From: Methanosarcinales archaeon
GTDB taxonomy: Archaea > Halobacteriota > Syntropharchaeia > Alkanophagales > Methanospirareceae
Direction: 5' to 3'
DNA: 13,848 bases
Assembly (NCBI GenBank): GCA_025464425.1
Contig: JAODGV010000007.1
Span: 1-13,848 of the forward strand
Shown: positions 1 to 7,019 of the stretch, in pieces
Layout of the letters: every line of letters begins with the position of its first letter
Numbering within the stretch: the stretch's first letter is position 1
The notes under the pieces: generated by a model
Database searches by the model: none
The model's input: the letters and a program-made list of their open reading frames with translations, nothing else
Told to the model about the DNA's origin: nothing
Position numbers and translations under genes: made by a program

Positions 1-95
1 CTTCATGGTTTCGGAACTACTGCGCATTTTTCAAAACTGCCGGAGAAGATAACGAGAATATACCGGCGGTTCACCACACGTTAGCCTTTACCAGC

Positions 96-1250
96 TCACG
101 CCTGCTGCATCTGCCTCAACTGCGCCTTCACCCTCGCCCTCGCTTCATCGAGTGAGAACGAGAAATCGTCCACTATTTCACCGCCTATTATCATTGGCTT
201 CAATAAAGGCTCTATATCCACATCCACCGGTGGCTCTTCCTTCGCGAGCGCTATTATGTCTTTATCCTCTCCTATCTCGCCTTTACGCCGATACACCTGC
301 TTCTTACCACCACGCTTACCTCGCTTCGCACAGGGCGAACCTTCTTTTTCCACTATATCAAGTGCGAAATCTATACATCTCGCATTCGCAACGCTCGTAC
401 CTACACCAAACCCCGCTACTATATCCCTCAATGCGAGCACTTCCGCCTCATCTATACCACCACTCACGAATATACCCACGTTCTTATAACCACGGATATC
501 CAGTTCCCACCTGACTTCCTCTATTATCTGCCGGAAATCGCCACGGCGTGAAGATGGCGTATCCAGCCTTACCGCAAACAGAGCATCGTCGAGTGTGTTC
601 GCCGCCGCTATCGCCTCCTCCTTCTCATCGCAATACGTATCACAGAGGCATATCCGTGGCACTTCACGTGCGATTACTTCGTCAAACGCGCTCCATGCCG
701 CTTCCTGCTCACCAAAGCATATAATTAATGAATGGGGCATGGTACCCGCTGCGGTTATTCCTATTCGCTCAGCACCGGCAACACAACTCACTCCATCCAT
801 CCCGCCGAGGTATGCACAGCGTTCGATCATCGCTGATATCGCCGGATGCTGACGCCTGGTGCCGAAGGATATAACGGGCACGTCGCCCGCAAGCAGTTTT
901 ATACGCGCTGCCTTCGTCGCTATACCAGATTCATGGCAGAGGAACCCGAGAATAGCCGTCTCGTAACGTGCAAACTCCAGATAACGTCCCTCTATCTGCA
1001 ATACAGGCTCATATGGATAGAATATCGTGCCTTCTGGCATTGCATACACATCCACAGCCCTGCCTTCCAGTAGATGTGCTACATCCTCCAGACCCGCCAG
1101 TACAGCCCAGCCGCTTCTCGTTGTGCTCACCTCAGCAACAACCTCAGGATTCACACCTTTTGCGGTCAATACCTCCTCAGCTCTGAGGAAGTACACATCT
1201 GTCGTTTTCCCCGCCAGTATCTCCTCTTCCGATGCCATACAGAATTTCAT
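96..1250 (-). CDS. pncB: Nicotinate phosphoribosyltransferase, archaeal type
   Basis: This enzyme joins nicotinate to PRPP to give nicotinate mononucleotide, the Preiss-Handler entry to NAD salvage, in the cytoplasm. The 384-residue protein has the family's landmark motifs in order: FGTRRQHP at 129-136, AAGTMPHS at 167-174, RLDTPSS at 228-234, SGGID at 263-267 and the phosphate-loop-like FGVGTSV at 281-287. These lie on a type II phosphoribosyltransferase barrel. A C-terminal basic stretch with PCAKRGKRGGKK near 306-317 matches the tail seen in archaeal homologues. The ATG at 1250 is preceded by GAGGAGGGATAGGA, which fixes the start and lies in the 15-bp gap after the upstream ACT-domain gene, so the two are co-transcribed. 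It is the last gene of the minus-strand operon visible here. Family assignment is firm; preference for nicotinate over nicotinamide is inferred from family membership. Confidence 0.93.
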   Translation of the reverse strand: MKFCMASEEEILAGKTTDVYFLRAEEVLTAKGVNPEVVAEVSTTRSGWAVLAGLEDVAHLLEGRAVDVYAMPEGTIFYPYEPVLQIEGRYLEFARYETAILGFLCHESGIATKAARIKLLAGDVPVISFGTRRQHPAISAMIERCAYLGGMDGVSCVAGAERIGITAAGTMPHSLIICFGEQEAAWSAFDEVIAREVPRICLCDTYCDEKEEAIAAANTLDDALFAVRLDTPSSRRGDFRQIIEEVRWELDIRGYKNVGIFVSGGIDEAEVLALRDIVAGFGVGTSVANARCIDFALDIVEKEGSPCAKRGKRGGKKQVYRRKGEIGEDKDIIALAKEEPPVDVDIEPLLKPMIIGGEIVDDFSFSLDEARARVKAQLRQMQQA

Positions 1251-1265
1251 TCCTATCCCTCCTCA

Positions 1266-1775
1266 CTATTGCTGCTGTATCTGTACACCTTTCACACCCT
1301 TTAGCTGTCCTATCTCTTCTATCACCCAGCCGGGTATCTTCTTATCGGTGATTATCGTGAGTTTCGGGTCATCCACCAGATATGGGTCATCACTCACCGC
1401 CTGCCGTATAGATATGCCACTTTTCGCTATTACGGTCGCCACAGCGCCCAGTATGCCCCGCGCTCGCGCGTCCTCAGGATGGATAATAACAACACTGAGT
1501 CCAAGCAGGGGTGCAACATCCGCCAGAAAAGCGATGGAGCGCATATTACCGAATATCCTCATCAAATCAGAATCGTCCAGTATCCTCTTTACTGCCATAT
1601 CTACCACCCTCCTGTCCACACCCACCTTCTTCGCTATCTGTGTTCGCGGTATCTCAACACCACCCGCGGTTATCTTCCCGTCCGCGGTTACCTGAAAGCC
1701 CATCGCAAGTAACAGCTCGACCACCCTCTTCTGTGATGGCAGACCACTGAATTTATCCACCACCTCTTTCCACAT
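1266..1775 (-). CDS. HTH and ACT domain regulator of amino acid metabolism (COG2150-like)
   Basis: The 169-residue protein resembles the archaeal predicted regulators of amino acid metabolism that carry an ACT domain. Residues 1-75 are helical and basic. A likely helix-turn-helix lies at about 41-67 (IPRTQIAKKVGVDRRVVDMAVKR, broken here as IPRTQIAKKVG then VDRRVVDMAVKR). Residues 94-168 fit an ACT fold: a strand LSVVIIHP, a helix with GILGAVATVIAKSG, and a second half ending KGVKGVQIQ. ACT domains typically bind amino acids or other small effectors, so a ligand-responsive DNA-binding role is plausible, but no target or ligand can be read here. Its start lies 3 bp from the stop of the upstream membrane gene and its stop lies 15 bp before the nicotinate phosphoribosyltransferase start, so the three genes form one operon. 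A link to NAD metabolism is suggested only by position. Confidence 0.82.
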   Translation of the reverse strand: MWKEVVDKFSGLPSQKRVVELLLAMGFQVTADGKITAGGVEIPRTQIAKKVGVDRRVVDMAVKRILDDSDLMRIFGNMRSIAFLADVAPLLGLSVVIIHPEDARARGILGAVATVIAKSGISIRQAVSDDPYLVDDPKLTIITDKKIPGWVIEEIGQLKGVKGVQIQQQ

Positions 1776-1778
1776 CGC

Positions 1779-2096
1779 TTACCGGTATCCTCGTCTCAAT
1801 AGTTCCTCCCTCAGTTCGTCCAGTTTCTTTACCGCACCACCAAGTTTATCCCGCACCTCTTCCTCCACCGACCGCATACTCACACGTAAGGATCGCTCAT
1901 GCTCCTTCACTTCCGTCTCTAACGCTCTCAATCGCTCGTTTAGACTCAGGAGTAACGCAGCTATCATGCCTATCAGGAATACTGCTGATATGGCAATCAC
2001 AAAATCGCCTGGTGCGTATGCATAGACCAGCTTATAGACCAGTACAAAGCCCGAGAATACCATTATCAACGAGAATACAAGGTCCCGTACGTCCAT
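1779..2096 (-). CDS. Small two-helix membrane protein with a cytoplasmic coiled coil, unrecognised family
   Basis: I do not recognise this 105-residue protein. Residues 6-27 and 31-52 are two hydrophobic helices separated by the short turn AYAPGD, so a hairpin in the membrane is likely. Residues 53-101 are charged and heptad-like (LNERLRALETEV, then ERSLRVSMRSVEEEV, then LDELREELLRRG), indicating a coiled coil that would sit on one face of the membrane. It is the first gene of the minus-strand operon: its TAA lies 3 bp upstream of the ACT regulator's ATG. Upstream, AAGGTG at about 2102-2107 may serve as a ribosome binding site, and the box TTTAAATA on the minus strand at about 2129-2136 may be its promoter. 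Function unknown; scaffolding or oligomerisation at the membrane is a guess from architecture. Confidence 0.7.
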   Translation of the reverse strand: MDVRDLVFSLIMVFSGFVLVYKLVYAYAPGDFVIAISAVFLIGMIAALLLSLNERLRALETEVKEHERSLRVSMRSVEEEVRDKLGGAVKKLDELREELLRRGYR

Positions 2097-2141
2097 TTAC
2101 AACACCTTAAAAATATTGGATGTGTTTGTATTTAAACCTGA
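2097..2141. promoter_or_regulatory. Divergent promoter region between the membrane-protein operon and mobA
   Basis: This 45-bp gap serves both directions. On the plus strand TTAAAAATAT (2107-2116) lies about 30 bp before the mobA start, the right distance for a leaderless transcript, and no Shine-Dalgarno sequence precedes mobA. On the minus strand TTTAAATAC (about 2128-2136) lies 32-40 bp before the membrane-protein ATG and leaves room for the AAGGTG ribosome site. Assignment is by spacing only. Confidence 0.5.
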
Positions 2142-2768
2142 GTGATGATGTGTAAGGGCATAATCATTCTGGCGGGTGGAAAGAGCCGTAGATTTCAATC
2201 TAACGACAAGTGCATCTCTCTCACCATTGACAGCCTGCCTCTATTACAGTATGTCATCAATCGAGTAATATGCGTAGCGGACGAGCTGATCGTGGCTGCG
2301 GGTAACCGTAGCCAGGGTATGGAGATAAGGAACAGGATAAGCGGTGAATTTGATATCGTATTGGACAGTTTAAGCGATTCTGGACCCTTAGCCGGTTTTC
2401 TTTCCGGTCTGGGGCATGCCTCCTGCGATTTATGTCTCATCATCGGCTGTGATATGCCATTTATAAACACGGAGGTCGTTGAATACCTGTTCGGACTGTT
2501 ATCAGATTCAGACTACGACGCCGCTGTACCACGCTGGGCGAATGGAATGCTGGAGCCGCTCCATGCGGTTTATCGAAGAGAGCCGACACTGGCTGCGATA
2601 AGGACCGCGGTGAATGAGCGAAAGAATATGCGGATATCAAATATTATTGCACGGTTGAAGGTCTGTTTCGTGCCGGTAGCGAGGATAAAGGCTATTGACC
2701 CCGATCTGAAGACATTTACGAACATAAACACGCCTGCGGATATCATAACTGCGCGTAAAAAAGCATAA
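2142..2768 (+). CDS. mobA: Molybdenum cofactor guanylyltransferase MobA
   Basis: MobA adds GMP from GTP to molybdopterin, making the molybdopterin guanine dinucleotide used by enzymes such as formate and formylmethanofuran dehydrogenases. The 208-residue protein has the nucleotidyltransferase signature LAGGKSRRF (10-18) followed by DK (22-23), the SGPLAG loop (80-85), the metal-binding CDMPF (103-107), EPLHAVY (138-144) and FTNINTPAD near the end (192-200). These are the diagnostic MobA blocks and the length is normal. The start is ambiguous: GTG at 2142 is followed at once by ATG at 2145 and ATG at 2148. No Shine-Dalgarno sequence is present, consistent with leaderless initiation. It is followed after 36 bp by an iron-sulfur protein, with a TATA-like stretch between, so co-transcription is not certain. 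No molybdoenzyme is encoded in the window. Confidence 0.9.
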   Translation: MMMCKGIIILAGGKSRRFQSNDKCISLTIDSLPLLQYVINRVICVADELIVAAGNRSQGMEIRNRISGEFDIVLDSLSDSGPLAGFLSGLGHASCDLCLIIGCDMPFINTEVVEYLFGLLSDSDYDAAVPRWANGMLEPLHAVYRREPTLAAIRTAVNERKNMRISNIIARLKVCFVPVARIKAIDPDLKTFTNINTPADIITARKKA

Positions 2769-2804
2769 ATTTATTATGGTGTTAAAGGGTCTCGGATTTA
2801 TAGG

Positions 2805-3863
2805 ATGAAAGAAGAGTTACTTCAAATAGCACGAATATGTTATCAGTGCGGTGAATGCACGGGTGCATGCCCGCTGCGGCGTGTATCAAGATTCAACCCG
2901 CGTGAGATAATACATGAACTCGCCACCGATAAGGGCAGCGGTGCCGGCTGGGAATGCCTGCTGTGTGAAAATTGTTATTTTGTATGTCCGCAAGGTGTTG
3001 ACATCCCGTCATTGATACTGGATCTGAGGGGTAATAACCCGGCACGTGAAGATATTATAGCACATAGCGTACTATCCCGGATAGCGTATTTCATGGCTCG
3101 CTCTGATAAGGGTGTACCGGTGGATTTTTGTGGTGAGACCGATGAAGATAGCGATTATGGCTATTTCCCGGGGTGTCTGGGCTACCTCGATCTGTTCATG
3201 GATGTCGGTGTGAACTTCCATGAGATTGGTGATTACGCACTACTATTACTGAACAAAATGAATTTGAAGCCCAGACTGGTGAGTCTGAAATGCTGCGGGC
3301 ACGACGTGCTGTTTCAGGGTAACTCCGAGCTTTTCCAGCAATTTGCATCTTATAATGAGCGTAAGATACGCGAACTGGGCATAAAGAAGCTCATAGTCAG
3401 CTGTGCGGAGTGTTACTCCACTTTCAAACGGTATTATAAGCTGGGGGGTGTCGAGGTGATACACATAGCGGAGCTGCTAAGTGAAGGATTGCCGGAATCT
3501 AAACACGCACAGCTCCGGGTCGCCTATCATGACCCATGCGCGTTTAAGCGGGTACAGTTGTATGATGCGCCACGTGATGCGCTGAAGAAATCGGGCATCA
3601 CGCTCGTGGAACTTGCGCATTCGCGCAGTAACGCGCTATGTTGTGGCATAAGCGGGATGATGAACTGCAATGACCGAAGCAAGGCGTTAAGAGCTTTCAG
3701 ATTGGATGAAGCGAAAGCACGGGACATTGATGTCCTGATAACCACATGCCCGAAATGCCTGTTACATTTCAATTGCCTCAAGCATGAGCACACACACGAG
3801 TATAAATTCGAGATAATGGACCTTGTGGTATTCCTGGGCAGGCTGGCAGAAGGGCGATTGTAA
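2805..3863 (+). CDS. HdrD/GlpC-like iron-sulfur protein: two 4Fe-4S clusters plus two CCG domains
   Basis: This 352-residue cytoplasmic protein is built like HdrD or fused HdrC-HdrB, and like the GlpC/LldE electron-transfer subunits. Two CxxCxxCxxxCP cluster motifs lie at C12/C15/C18/C22 and C51/C54/C57/C61. Two complete CCG (CX30-39CCGX34-36CxxC) domains follow: C124, C163-C164, C200/C203, and C245, C279-C280, C315/C318. In heterodisulfide reductase these CCG domains hold noncubane 4Fe-4S clusters that cleave the CoM-S-S-CoB disulfide. All cysteines are present, so the protein should be redox-active. No membrane cytochrome (HdrE), flavin subunit (HdrA) or oxidoreductase partner is adjacent, so whether the substrate is a heterodisulfide, another disulfide or a quinone cannot be told. 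A TATA-like AAATTTATTATGG (about 2767-2779) lies upstream, about 30 bp before the ATG, and may drive it separately from mobA. Confidence 0.85.
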   Translation: MKEELLQIARICYQCGECTGACPLRRVSRFNPREIIHELATDKGSGAGWECLLCENCYFVCPQGVDIPSLILDLRGNNPAREDIIAHSVLSRIAYFMARSDKGVPVDFCGETDEDSDYGYFPGCLGYLDLFMDVGVNFHEIGDYALLLLNKMNLKPRLVSLKCCGHDVLFQGNSELFQQFASYNERKIRELGIKKLIVSCAECYSTFKRYYKLGGVEVIHIAELLSEGLPESKHAQLRVAYHDPCAFKRVQLYDAPRDALKKSGITLVELAHSRSNALCCGISGMMNCNDRSKALRAFRLDEAKARDIDVLITTCPKCLLHFNCLKHEHTHEYKFEIMDLVVFLGRLAEGRL

Positions 3864-3877
3864 ATGAGGGAGAGGGG

Positions 3878-3883
3878 AAAAAA
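3878..3883 (-). terminator. T-tract terminator for ino1 in the convergent gap
   Basis: Read on the minus strand, six consecutive T occur 4 bp past the ino1 stop, then CCCC. The gap between the converging genes is only 24 bp. Archaeal terminators can be simple T-runs, so this is a reasonable but weak call. Confidence 0.35.
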
Positions 3884-3887
3884 TAGT

Positions 3888-4976
3888 CTACTCACTTTCG
3901 CCTCTTATGAACTGCTCAAGCAGTTCCCTCGCCACATCGTCCGGGTACTGCATCGGTGGATGCTTCATTGTGTATGCCGAGACCTCAATCAGAGGTCCAG
4001 CAATCCCTCTATCCAGCGCGAGCTTGCATACCCTTATCGCGTCTATTGTGCTACCACCACTGTTCGGCGAGTCTTCTACCGATAACCTGAGCTCAAGGTC
4101 TATGGGTATATCACCGAAGATCCTGCCCTCCATTCTCAAAAAGCATATCTTGTTGTCTCGCTGCCATGGTACGTAGTCAGAAGGACCGATATGGATGTCA
4201 TCGGGCATCAATGGCTCCGTAAGAACCGACTGAACAGCTTCTGTCTTCGAGATTCGCTTGGATTTCAGCCGTTCACGGTTCAGCATATTCAGGAAGTCGG
4301 TATTACCGCCGGTATTTAGCTGGTATGTCCGGTCTAATTTGCAGCCACGGTCTGAGAATAGTTTCGCAAGCGTTCGGTGTACGATTGTAGCACCTATCTG
4401 GGATTTCACATCGTCACCGACCACCGGCAAATTCCGCTCCTCAAAACGTCTGCCCCACCATGGATCAGAGGCGATGAAGACCGGCATGCAGTTCACGAAT
4501 GCCACACCCGCTTCAAGCGCGGCATTTGCATAGAACCTCGTCGCCTCTTCCGAACCGACGGGCATGTAATTCACGAGTATCTCCGCTCCACTGTCCTGCA
4601 ATACCTTCACCACATCACATGGCTCCGCATCCGCGACAAGAAAAGTCTTATCTGACGGGTATTTATGCATGTGTGGCGCAACACCGTCCAGTACCGGACC
4701 CATCTTCACTTCCACACCATAATATGGCACGCGGGAGAAGATGGTGGTGCAATTGGGCTCTGCGAATATCGCCTCACTGACGTCTCGCCCCACTTTTCGC
4801 TTATCCACGTCAAAAGCGGCAACAACCTCTATATCACCGGGTCTGTAGCCGTTGATCTCGTAGTGCATCAATCCAATGCACGCCTTCGCATCAACGTGTT
4901 TATAATACTCTATGCCCTGTATCAGAGAACTTGCACAGTTCCCGACACCTGCAATAGCTAATTTTATCTTTCCCAC
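3888..4976 (-). CDS. ino1: myo-Inositol-1-phosphate synthase
   Basis: This enzyme converts glucose-6-phosphate to inositol-1-phosphate with bound NAD, supplying the inositol headgroup of archaeal phospholipids and, in some archaea, inositol-based compatible solutes. The 362-residue protein has an N-terminal Rossmann loop GVGNCASS (10-17), NYMPVGSE (136-143), GDDVKSQIGAT (187-197, with a conserved lysine of the active site), NTGGNTDF (221-228) and the following LNRERLKSKRISKTEAV, all typical of the short archaeal and actinobacterial form. The start is GTG, chosen because AAGGAGGTGATAA sits just upstream with ideal spacing and the protein begins directly at the first beta strand. It converges with the iron-sulfur gene. 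The upstream winged-helix gene is on the same strand 144 bp away, but ino1 has its own strong TATA box. Confidence 0.93.
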   Translation of the reverse strand: MGKIKLAIAGVGNCASSLIQGIEYYKHVDAKACIGLMHYEINGYRPGDIEVVAAFDVDKRKVGRDVSEAIFAEPNCTTIFSRVPYYGVEVKMGPVLDGVAPHMHKYPSDKTFLVADAEPCDVVKVLQDSGAEILVNYMPVGSEEATRFYANAALEAGVAFVNCMPVFIASDPWWGRRFEERNLPVVGDDVKSQIGATIVHRTLAKLFSDRGCKLDRTYQLNTGGNTDFLNMLNRERLKSKRISKTEAVQSVLTEPLMPDDIHIGPSDYVPWQRDNKICFLRMEGRIFGDIPIDLELRLSVEDSPNSGGSTIDAIRVCKLALDRGIAGPLIEVSAYTMKHPPMQYPDDVARELLEQFIRGESE

Positions 4977-4980
4977 TCTC

Positions 4981-4993
4981 TTATCACCTCCTT
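4981..4993 (-). promoter_or_regulatory. Near-perfect Shine-Dalgarno deciding the GTG start of ino1
   Basis: The minus strand reads AAGGAGGTGATAA, complementary over about nine bases to the usual archaeal 16S rRNA 3' end. It is spaced 6-8 bases before GTG, so the GTG rather than an internal ATG is the start. Confidence 0.75.
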
Positions 4994-5035
4994 ATTCTCT
5001 TGAGTAAAAACGTAATATAATATAGGTATATACTG

Positions 5036-5046
5036 CTATATAAATA
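5036..5046 (-). promoter_or_regulatory. TATA box of ino1
   Basis: The minus strand reads TATTTATATAG, close to the archaeal box A consensus. A start site about 25 bp downstream, near 5010-5015, would leave the complete Shine-Dalgarno sequence in the transcript. A second AT-rich block (5013-5025) lies too close to the ribosome site to serve as well. Confidence 0.55.
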
Positions 5047-5120
5047 TATCCTCACCGTGGGAGAAGAAGCACATCCACCGGTGATCTTCTGCCTTATGGT
5101 CTCAATTCCTCATTCAGTCG

Positions 5121-5609
5121 TCATTGATGAACGATTTCACGGAGTGGTACGCATTCTATCATTTCCATGCCCTCTTCATGCTCTCTTTCCACCCGCCTTG
5201 CTGCCACGACCTTATATTTACGCTGTGCTCTGCTACCTTTTCGGATTAATATGCCTTCAGAATGCATACTCGCGAGATAGGTTGATAAAGTACTCAGGCG
5301 AATACTCACACCATATACCTCCTCATATATTCGCTTCAACTCTGAAGAGGTGAACCAATCCCTGGGTGCTTTGCTATCATAACGCAGGAAAGCTTCCAGT
5401 CTGCCCTTTATTGTGAGGTCTTCGCTATTGATATCATAGGGATCAACGGAAGGAGAGGGTATATGTTCCTCTAAGAACCGCAATATACTCTTTATTGTGG
5501 CAGATTTAAATCCCTCGCTCATCAAATCACCCTCACGTTCCATAGAGGTCTTCACTCCATCCTCGTCCATTACCTCCACTCGAACCTTAAATCTCATTTC
5601 GCTGTTCAC
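5121..5609 (-). CDS. Predicted winged-helix DNA-binding protein, unrecognised family
   Basis: I cannot name this 162-residue protein. Residues 1-45 are charged and strand-like. Residues 67-135 have the layout of a winged helix: a helix GRLEAFLRY, a second helix beginning WFTSSELKRIYEEVYG, a recognition-type helix with IRLSTLSTYLASMHSEG, and a basic wing LIRKGSRAQRKYKVV. The C-terminus is acidic. The longest reading uses GTG at 5609; an internal ATG at 5597 is an alternative, and neither has a clear Shine-Dalgarno sequence. A TATA box lies at 5644-5654 and an inverted repeat overlaps the presumed transcription start, which would fit autoregulation. It is divergent from dnaJ, so it could also control that gene, but this is inference from position. 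Confidence 0.65.
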   Translation of the reverse strand: MNSEMRFKVRVEVMDEDGVKTSMEREGDLMSEGFKSATIKSILRFLEEHIPSPSVDPYDINSEDLTIKGRLEAFLRYDSKAPRDWFTSSELKRIYEEVYGVSIRLSTLSTYLASMHSEGILIRKGSRAQRKYKVVAARRVEREHEEGMEMIECVPLREIVHQ

Positions 5610-5621
5610 GTGTTCAGTGAA
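5605..5621. promoter_or_regulatory. Candidate operator: inverted repeat TTCAC-N7-GTGAA
   Basis: TTCAC (5605-5609) and GTGAA (5617-5621) are exact inverted arms 7 bp apart. The site covers the GTG start codon and the expected transcription start of the winged-helix gene, about 25-35 bp from the TATA box. A 5-bp arm pair can occur by chance. Confidence 0.35.
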
Positions 5622-5643
5622 TGTATGAATGATACTTCAAAGG

Positions 5644-5654
5644 TATATATAAAA
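5644..5654. promoter_or_regulatory. TATA box in the winged-helix/dnaJ divergent region
   Basis: TATATATAAAA on the plus strand reads TTTTATATATA on the minus strand. It is correctly placed for the minus-strand winged-helix gene. It could also act toward dnaJ, but that would give a leader of over 100 bases. Confidence 0.5.
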
Positions 5655-5670
5655 GGTATGGTACATGGGG

Positions 5671-5684
5671 TGCGGAGACCCGCA
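5671..5684. repeat. Short perfect hairpin in the winged-helix/dnaJ intergenic region
   Basis: TGCGG (5671-5675) and CCGCA (5680-5684) form a 5-bp stem around AGAC. An alternative pairing GGGT (5668-5671) with ACCC (5678-5681) excludes it. It may be an operator or leader structure; its function is not known. Confidence 0.3.
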
Positions 5685-5776
5685 TTTCCACTGGAGTGAA
5701 TATAAGAATAGAATGAATGGAGAATAGCAAAATTTTACATTGATTTGAATAAATTAAAAAGAGGAGAATGCGAACC

Positions 5777-5782
5777 GGAGGG
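5777..5782 (+). promoter_or_regulatory. Shine-Dalgarno deciding the TTG start of dnaJ
   Basis: GGAGGG lies 7 bp before TTG at 5790. The J domain starts at once (TEKKDYYEILG), matching the usual start point of DnaJ proteins, and no in-frame ATG or GTG is suitably placed. Confidence 0.65.
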
Positions 5783-5789
5783 CTGAGGA

Positions 5790-6959
5790 TTGACTGAGAA
5801 GAAGGACTATTATGAGATCCTGGGGGTTGATCGGAATGCATCTGAGGAGGAGATAAAGCGCGCGTATCGCAGATTGGCGAAGAAGTACCATCCAGACCTG
5901 AATAAGAACGATAAGGTTGCGGAAGAGCGATTTAAGGAGATATCAGAGGCGTATGAAGTACTCTCTGACCCGGATAAGCGTGCGAACTACGACCGATTCG
6001 GGCATGCGGGCGTTGATTTCGGTCCCGGCGGATTCGACTGGTCTAAGTTCACGCGGTACAGTGATATAGAGGACATCTTCGGTGACTTATTTAAAGACCT
6101 GTTCGGGTTTGGTTTCGGCAGAGGTGGTCGTGGCGGCTTATTTGATGATTTTTTCCGTACCGCGGGAGAGAGGTATCCCGAGCGGGGCAGGGATATAGTT
6201 TATGAGCTGGAGATAGAGCTCGAAGAAGCGGCAAAAGGCATCGAGAAGGAGATAGAAGTGAGAAAGGACGAGATCTGTCACGACTGTAAAGGTACCGGCG
6301 CTTCTGGTGGTGGCTTGAAGACCTGCCCGGCATGTGGCGGTACCGGTCAGCTAAAGCGGATACAGCGGCAGGGGTTTGCCCAGTTCGTATCCATCACTAC
6401 CTGCCCGCAATGCAGAGGCAGGGGCAAAGTGATTGAGAATCCATGCACTACCTGCAATGGAATGGGCAAGGTAGGAGTGAAGAGGCGCCTGTCTGTGCGA
6501 ATACCGCCCGGGGTAGATACCGGTAGCAGATTACGGATACCGGGCGAAGGTGAAGCGGGGGAATGGGGCGGTCCACCCGGGGATTTATACCTGATCATAC
6601 GTGTAAAAGAGCATGAAATATTCAGACGAGAAGGTAGAGACCTGTATTGTGATGTGCCGGTACGGTTTGCGCAGGTGGCTCTGGGCGATGAAGTTGAGGT
6701 GCCGACAATATATGGCGATAAAGTGAAGCTCAGGATACCCCCGGGCACGCAGTCGGGTACTACTTTTCGATTCAGAAACCTGGGCATGCCGGATTTGAAA
6801 GGGCATGGACGTGGCAGCCTGATGGTACGGGTGAACGTGGTGACACCGAAGAAGCTGAGCAAGAGGCAGAAAGAATTGCTGCGGGAATTTGATAGGGAGG
6901 AGGAACACAGCACAAGGAACAGTTATCATCAACCTTTCTGGCGCAGGAGAAAAATTTGA
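5790..6959 (+). CDS. dnaJ: Chaperone DnaJ (Hsp40), full type I
   Basis: DnaJ delivers unfolded clients to DnaK and stimulates its ATPase in the cytoplasm. The 389-residue protein has the complete type I layout: a J domain (5-70) with HPD at 34-36, a Gly/Phe-rich linker (71-117), a zinc domain with four CxxCxGxG repeats (163-170, 179-186, 205-212, 219-226), then C-terminal substrate-binding domains from about 230 to 355. The start is TTG, supported by GGAGGG upstream and by the start of the J domain. DnaK, DnaJ and GrpE are known to have entered archaea from bacteria; dnaK and grpE are not in this window, so dnaJ is separated from its usual partners or they lie elsewhere. It is divergent from a winged-helix gene that might regulate it. 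infB follows after 60 bp with its own TATA-like box. Confidence 0.96.
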   Translation: MTEKKDYYEILGVDRNASEEEIKRAYRRLAKKYHPDLNKNDKVAEERFKEISEAYEVLSDPDKRANYDRFGHAGVDFGPGGFDWSKFTRYSDIEDIFGDLFKDLFGFGFGRGGRGGLFDDFFRTAGERYPERGRDIVYELEIELEEAAKGIEKEIEVRKDEICHDCKGTGASGGGLKTCPACGGTGQLKRIQRQGFAQFVSITTCPQCRGRGKVIENPCTTCNGMGKVGVKRRLSVRIPPGVDTGSRLRIPGEGEAGEWGGPPGDLYLIIRVKEHEIFRREGRDLYCDVPVRFAQVALGDEVEVPTIYGDKVKLRIPPGTQSGTTFRFRNLGMPDLKGHGRGSLMVRVNVVTPKKLSKRQKELLREFDREEEHSTRNSYHQPFWRRRKI

Positions 6960-6968
6960 AATGATAGA

Positions 6969-6977
6969 ATTTATATG
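6969..6977 (+). promoter_or_regulatory. TATA box upstream of infB
   Basis: ATTTATATG lies just past the dnaJ stop. It predicts a transcript start near 7000, which falls after the TTG at 6990 and before the ATG at 7020, supporting the shorter infB reading. Confidence 0.5.
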
Positions 6978-7019
6978 TGCAGGAATTGATTGAATAATAA
7001 GAGATGCGAGGGTGCACTC

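Noticed and set aside
2..52. 16-codon frame open to the left edge on the plus strand, ending at TAA 50-52
   Set aside because: Could be the tail of a gene converging on the NAD-salvage operon, but too short to support; the rest of 1-95 shows nothing clear.
1027..1695. 222-codon open frame on the plus strand
   Set aside because: It lies antisense to two well-supported minus-strand genes, has no ribosome site, and its product shows no recognisable domain; a shadow of biased codon use.
2138..2150. Adjacent CTGA and GTGATGA, resembling a D'/C' pair
   Set aside because: It lies at the mobA start codons and no outer C or D box flanks it.
216..5083. CACATCCACCGGTG occurring at about 216-229 and again at 5070-5083
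   Set aside because: The first copy is inside the nicotinate phosphoribosyltransferase coding sequence; a 14-base match without wider similarity is likely chance.
6347..6913. 188-codon open frame antisense to dnaJ
   Set aside because: Entirely opposite the conserved dnaJ coding sequence and without domain features.
6990..7019. TTG at 6990 as infB start
   Set aside because: It precedes the transcript start predicted from the TATA box at 6969-6977, and the 10 extra residues are not typical of aIF5B; ATG 7020 has GAGGGTG in place.
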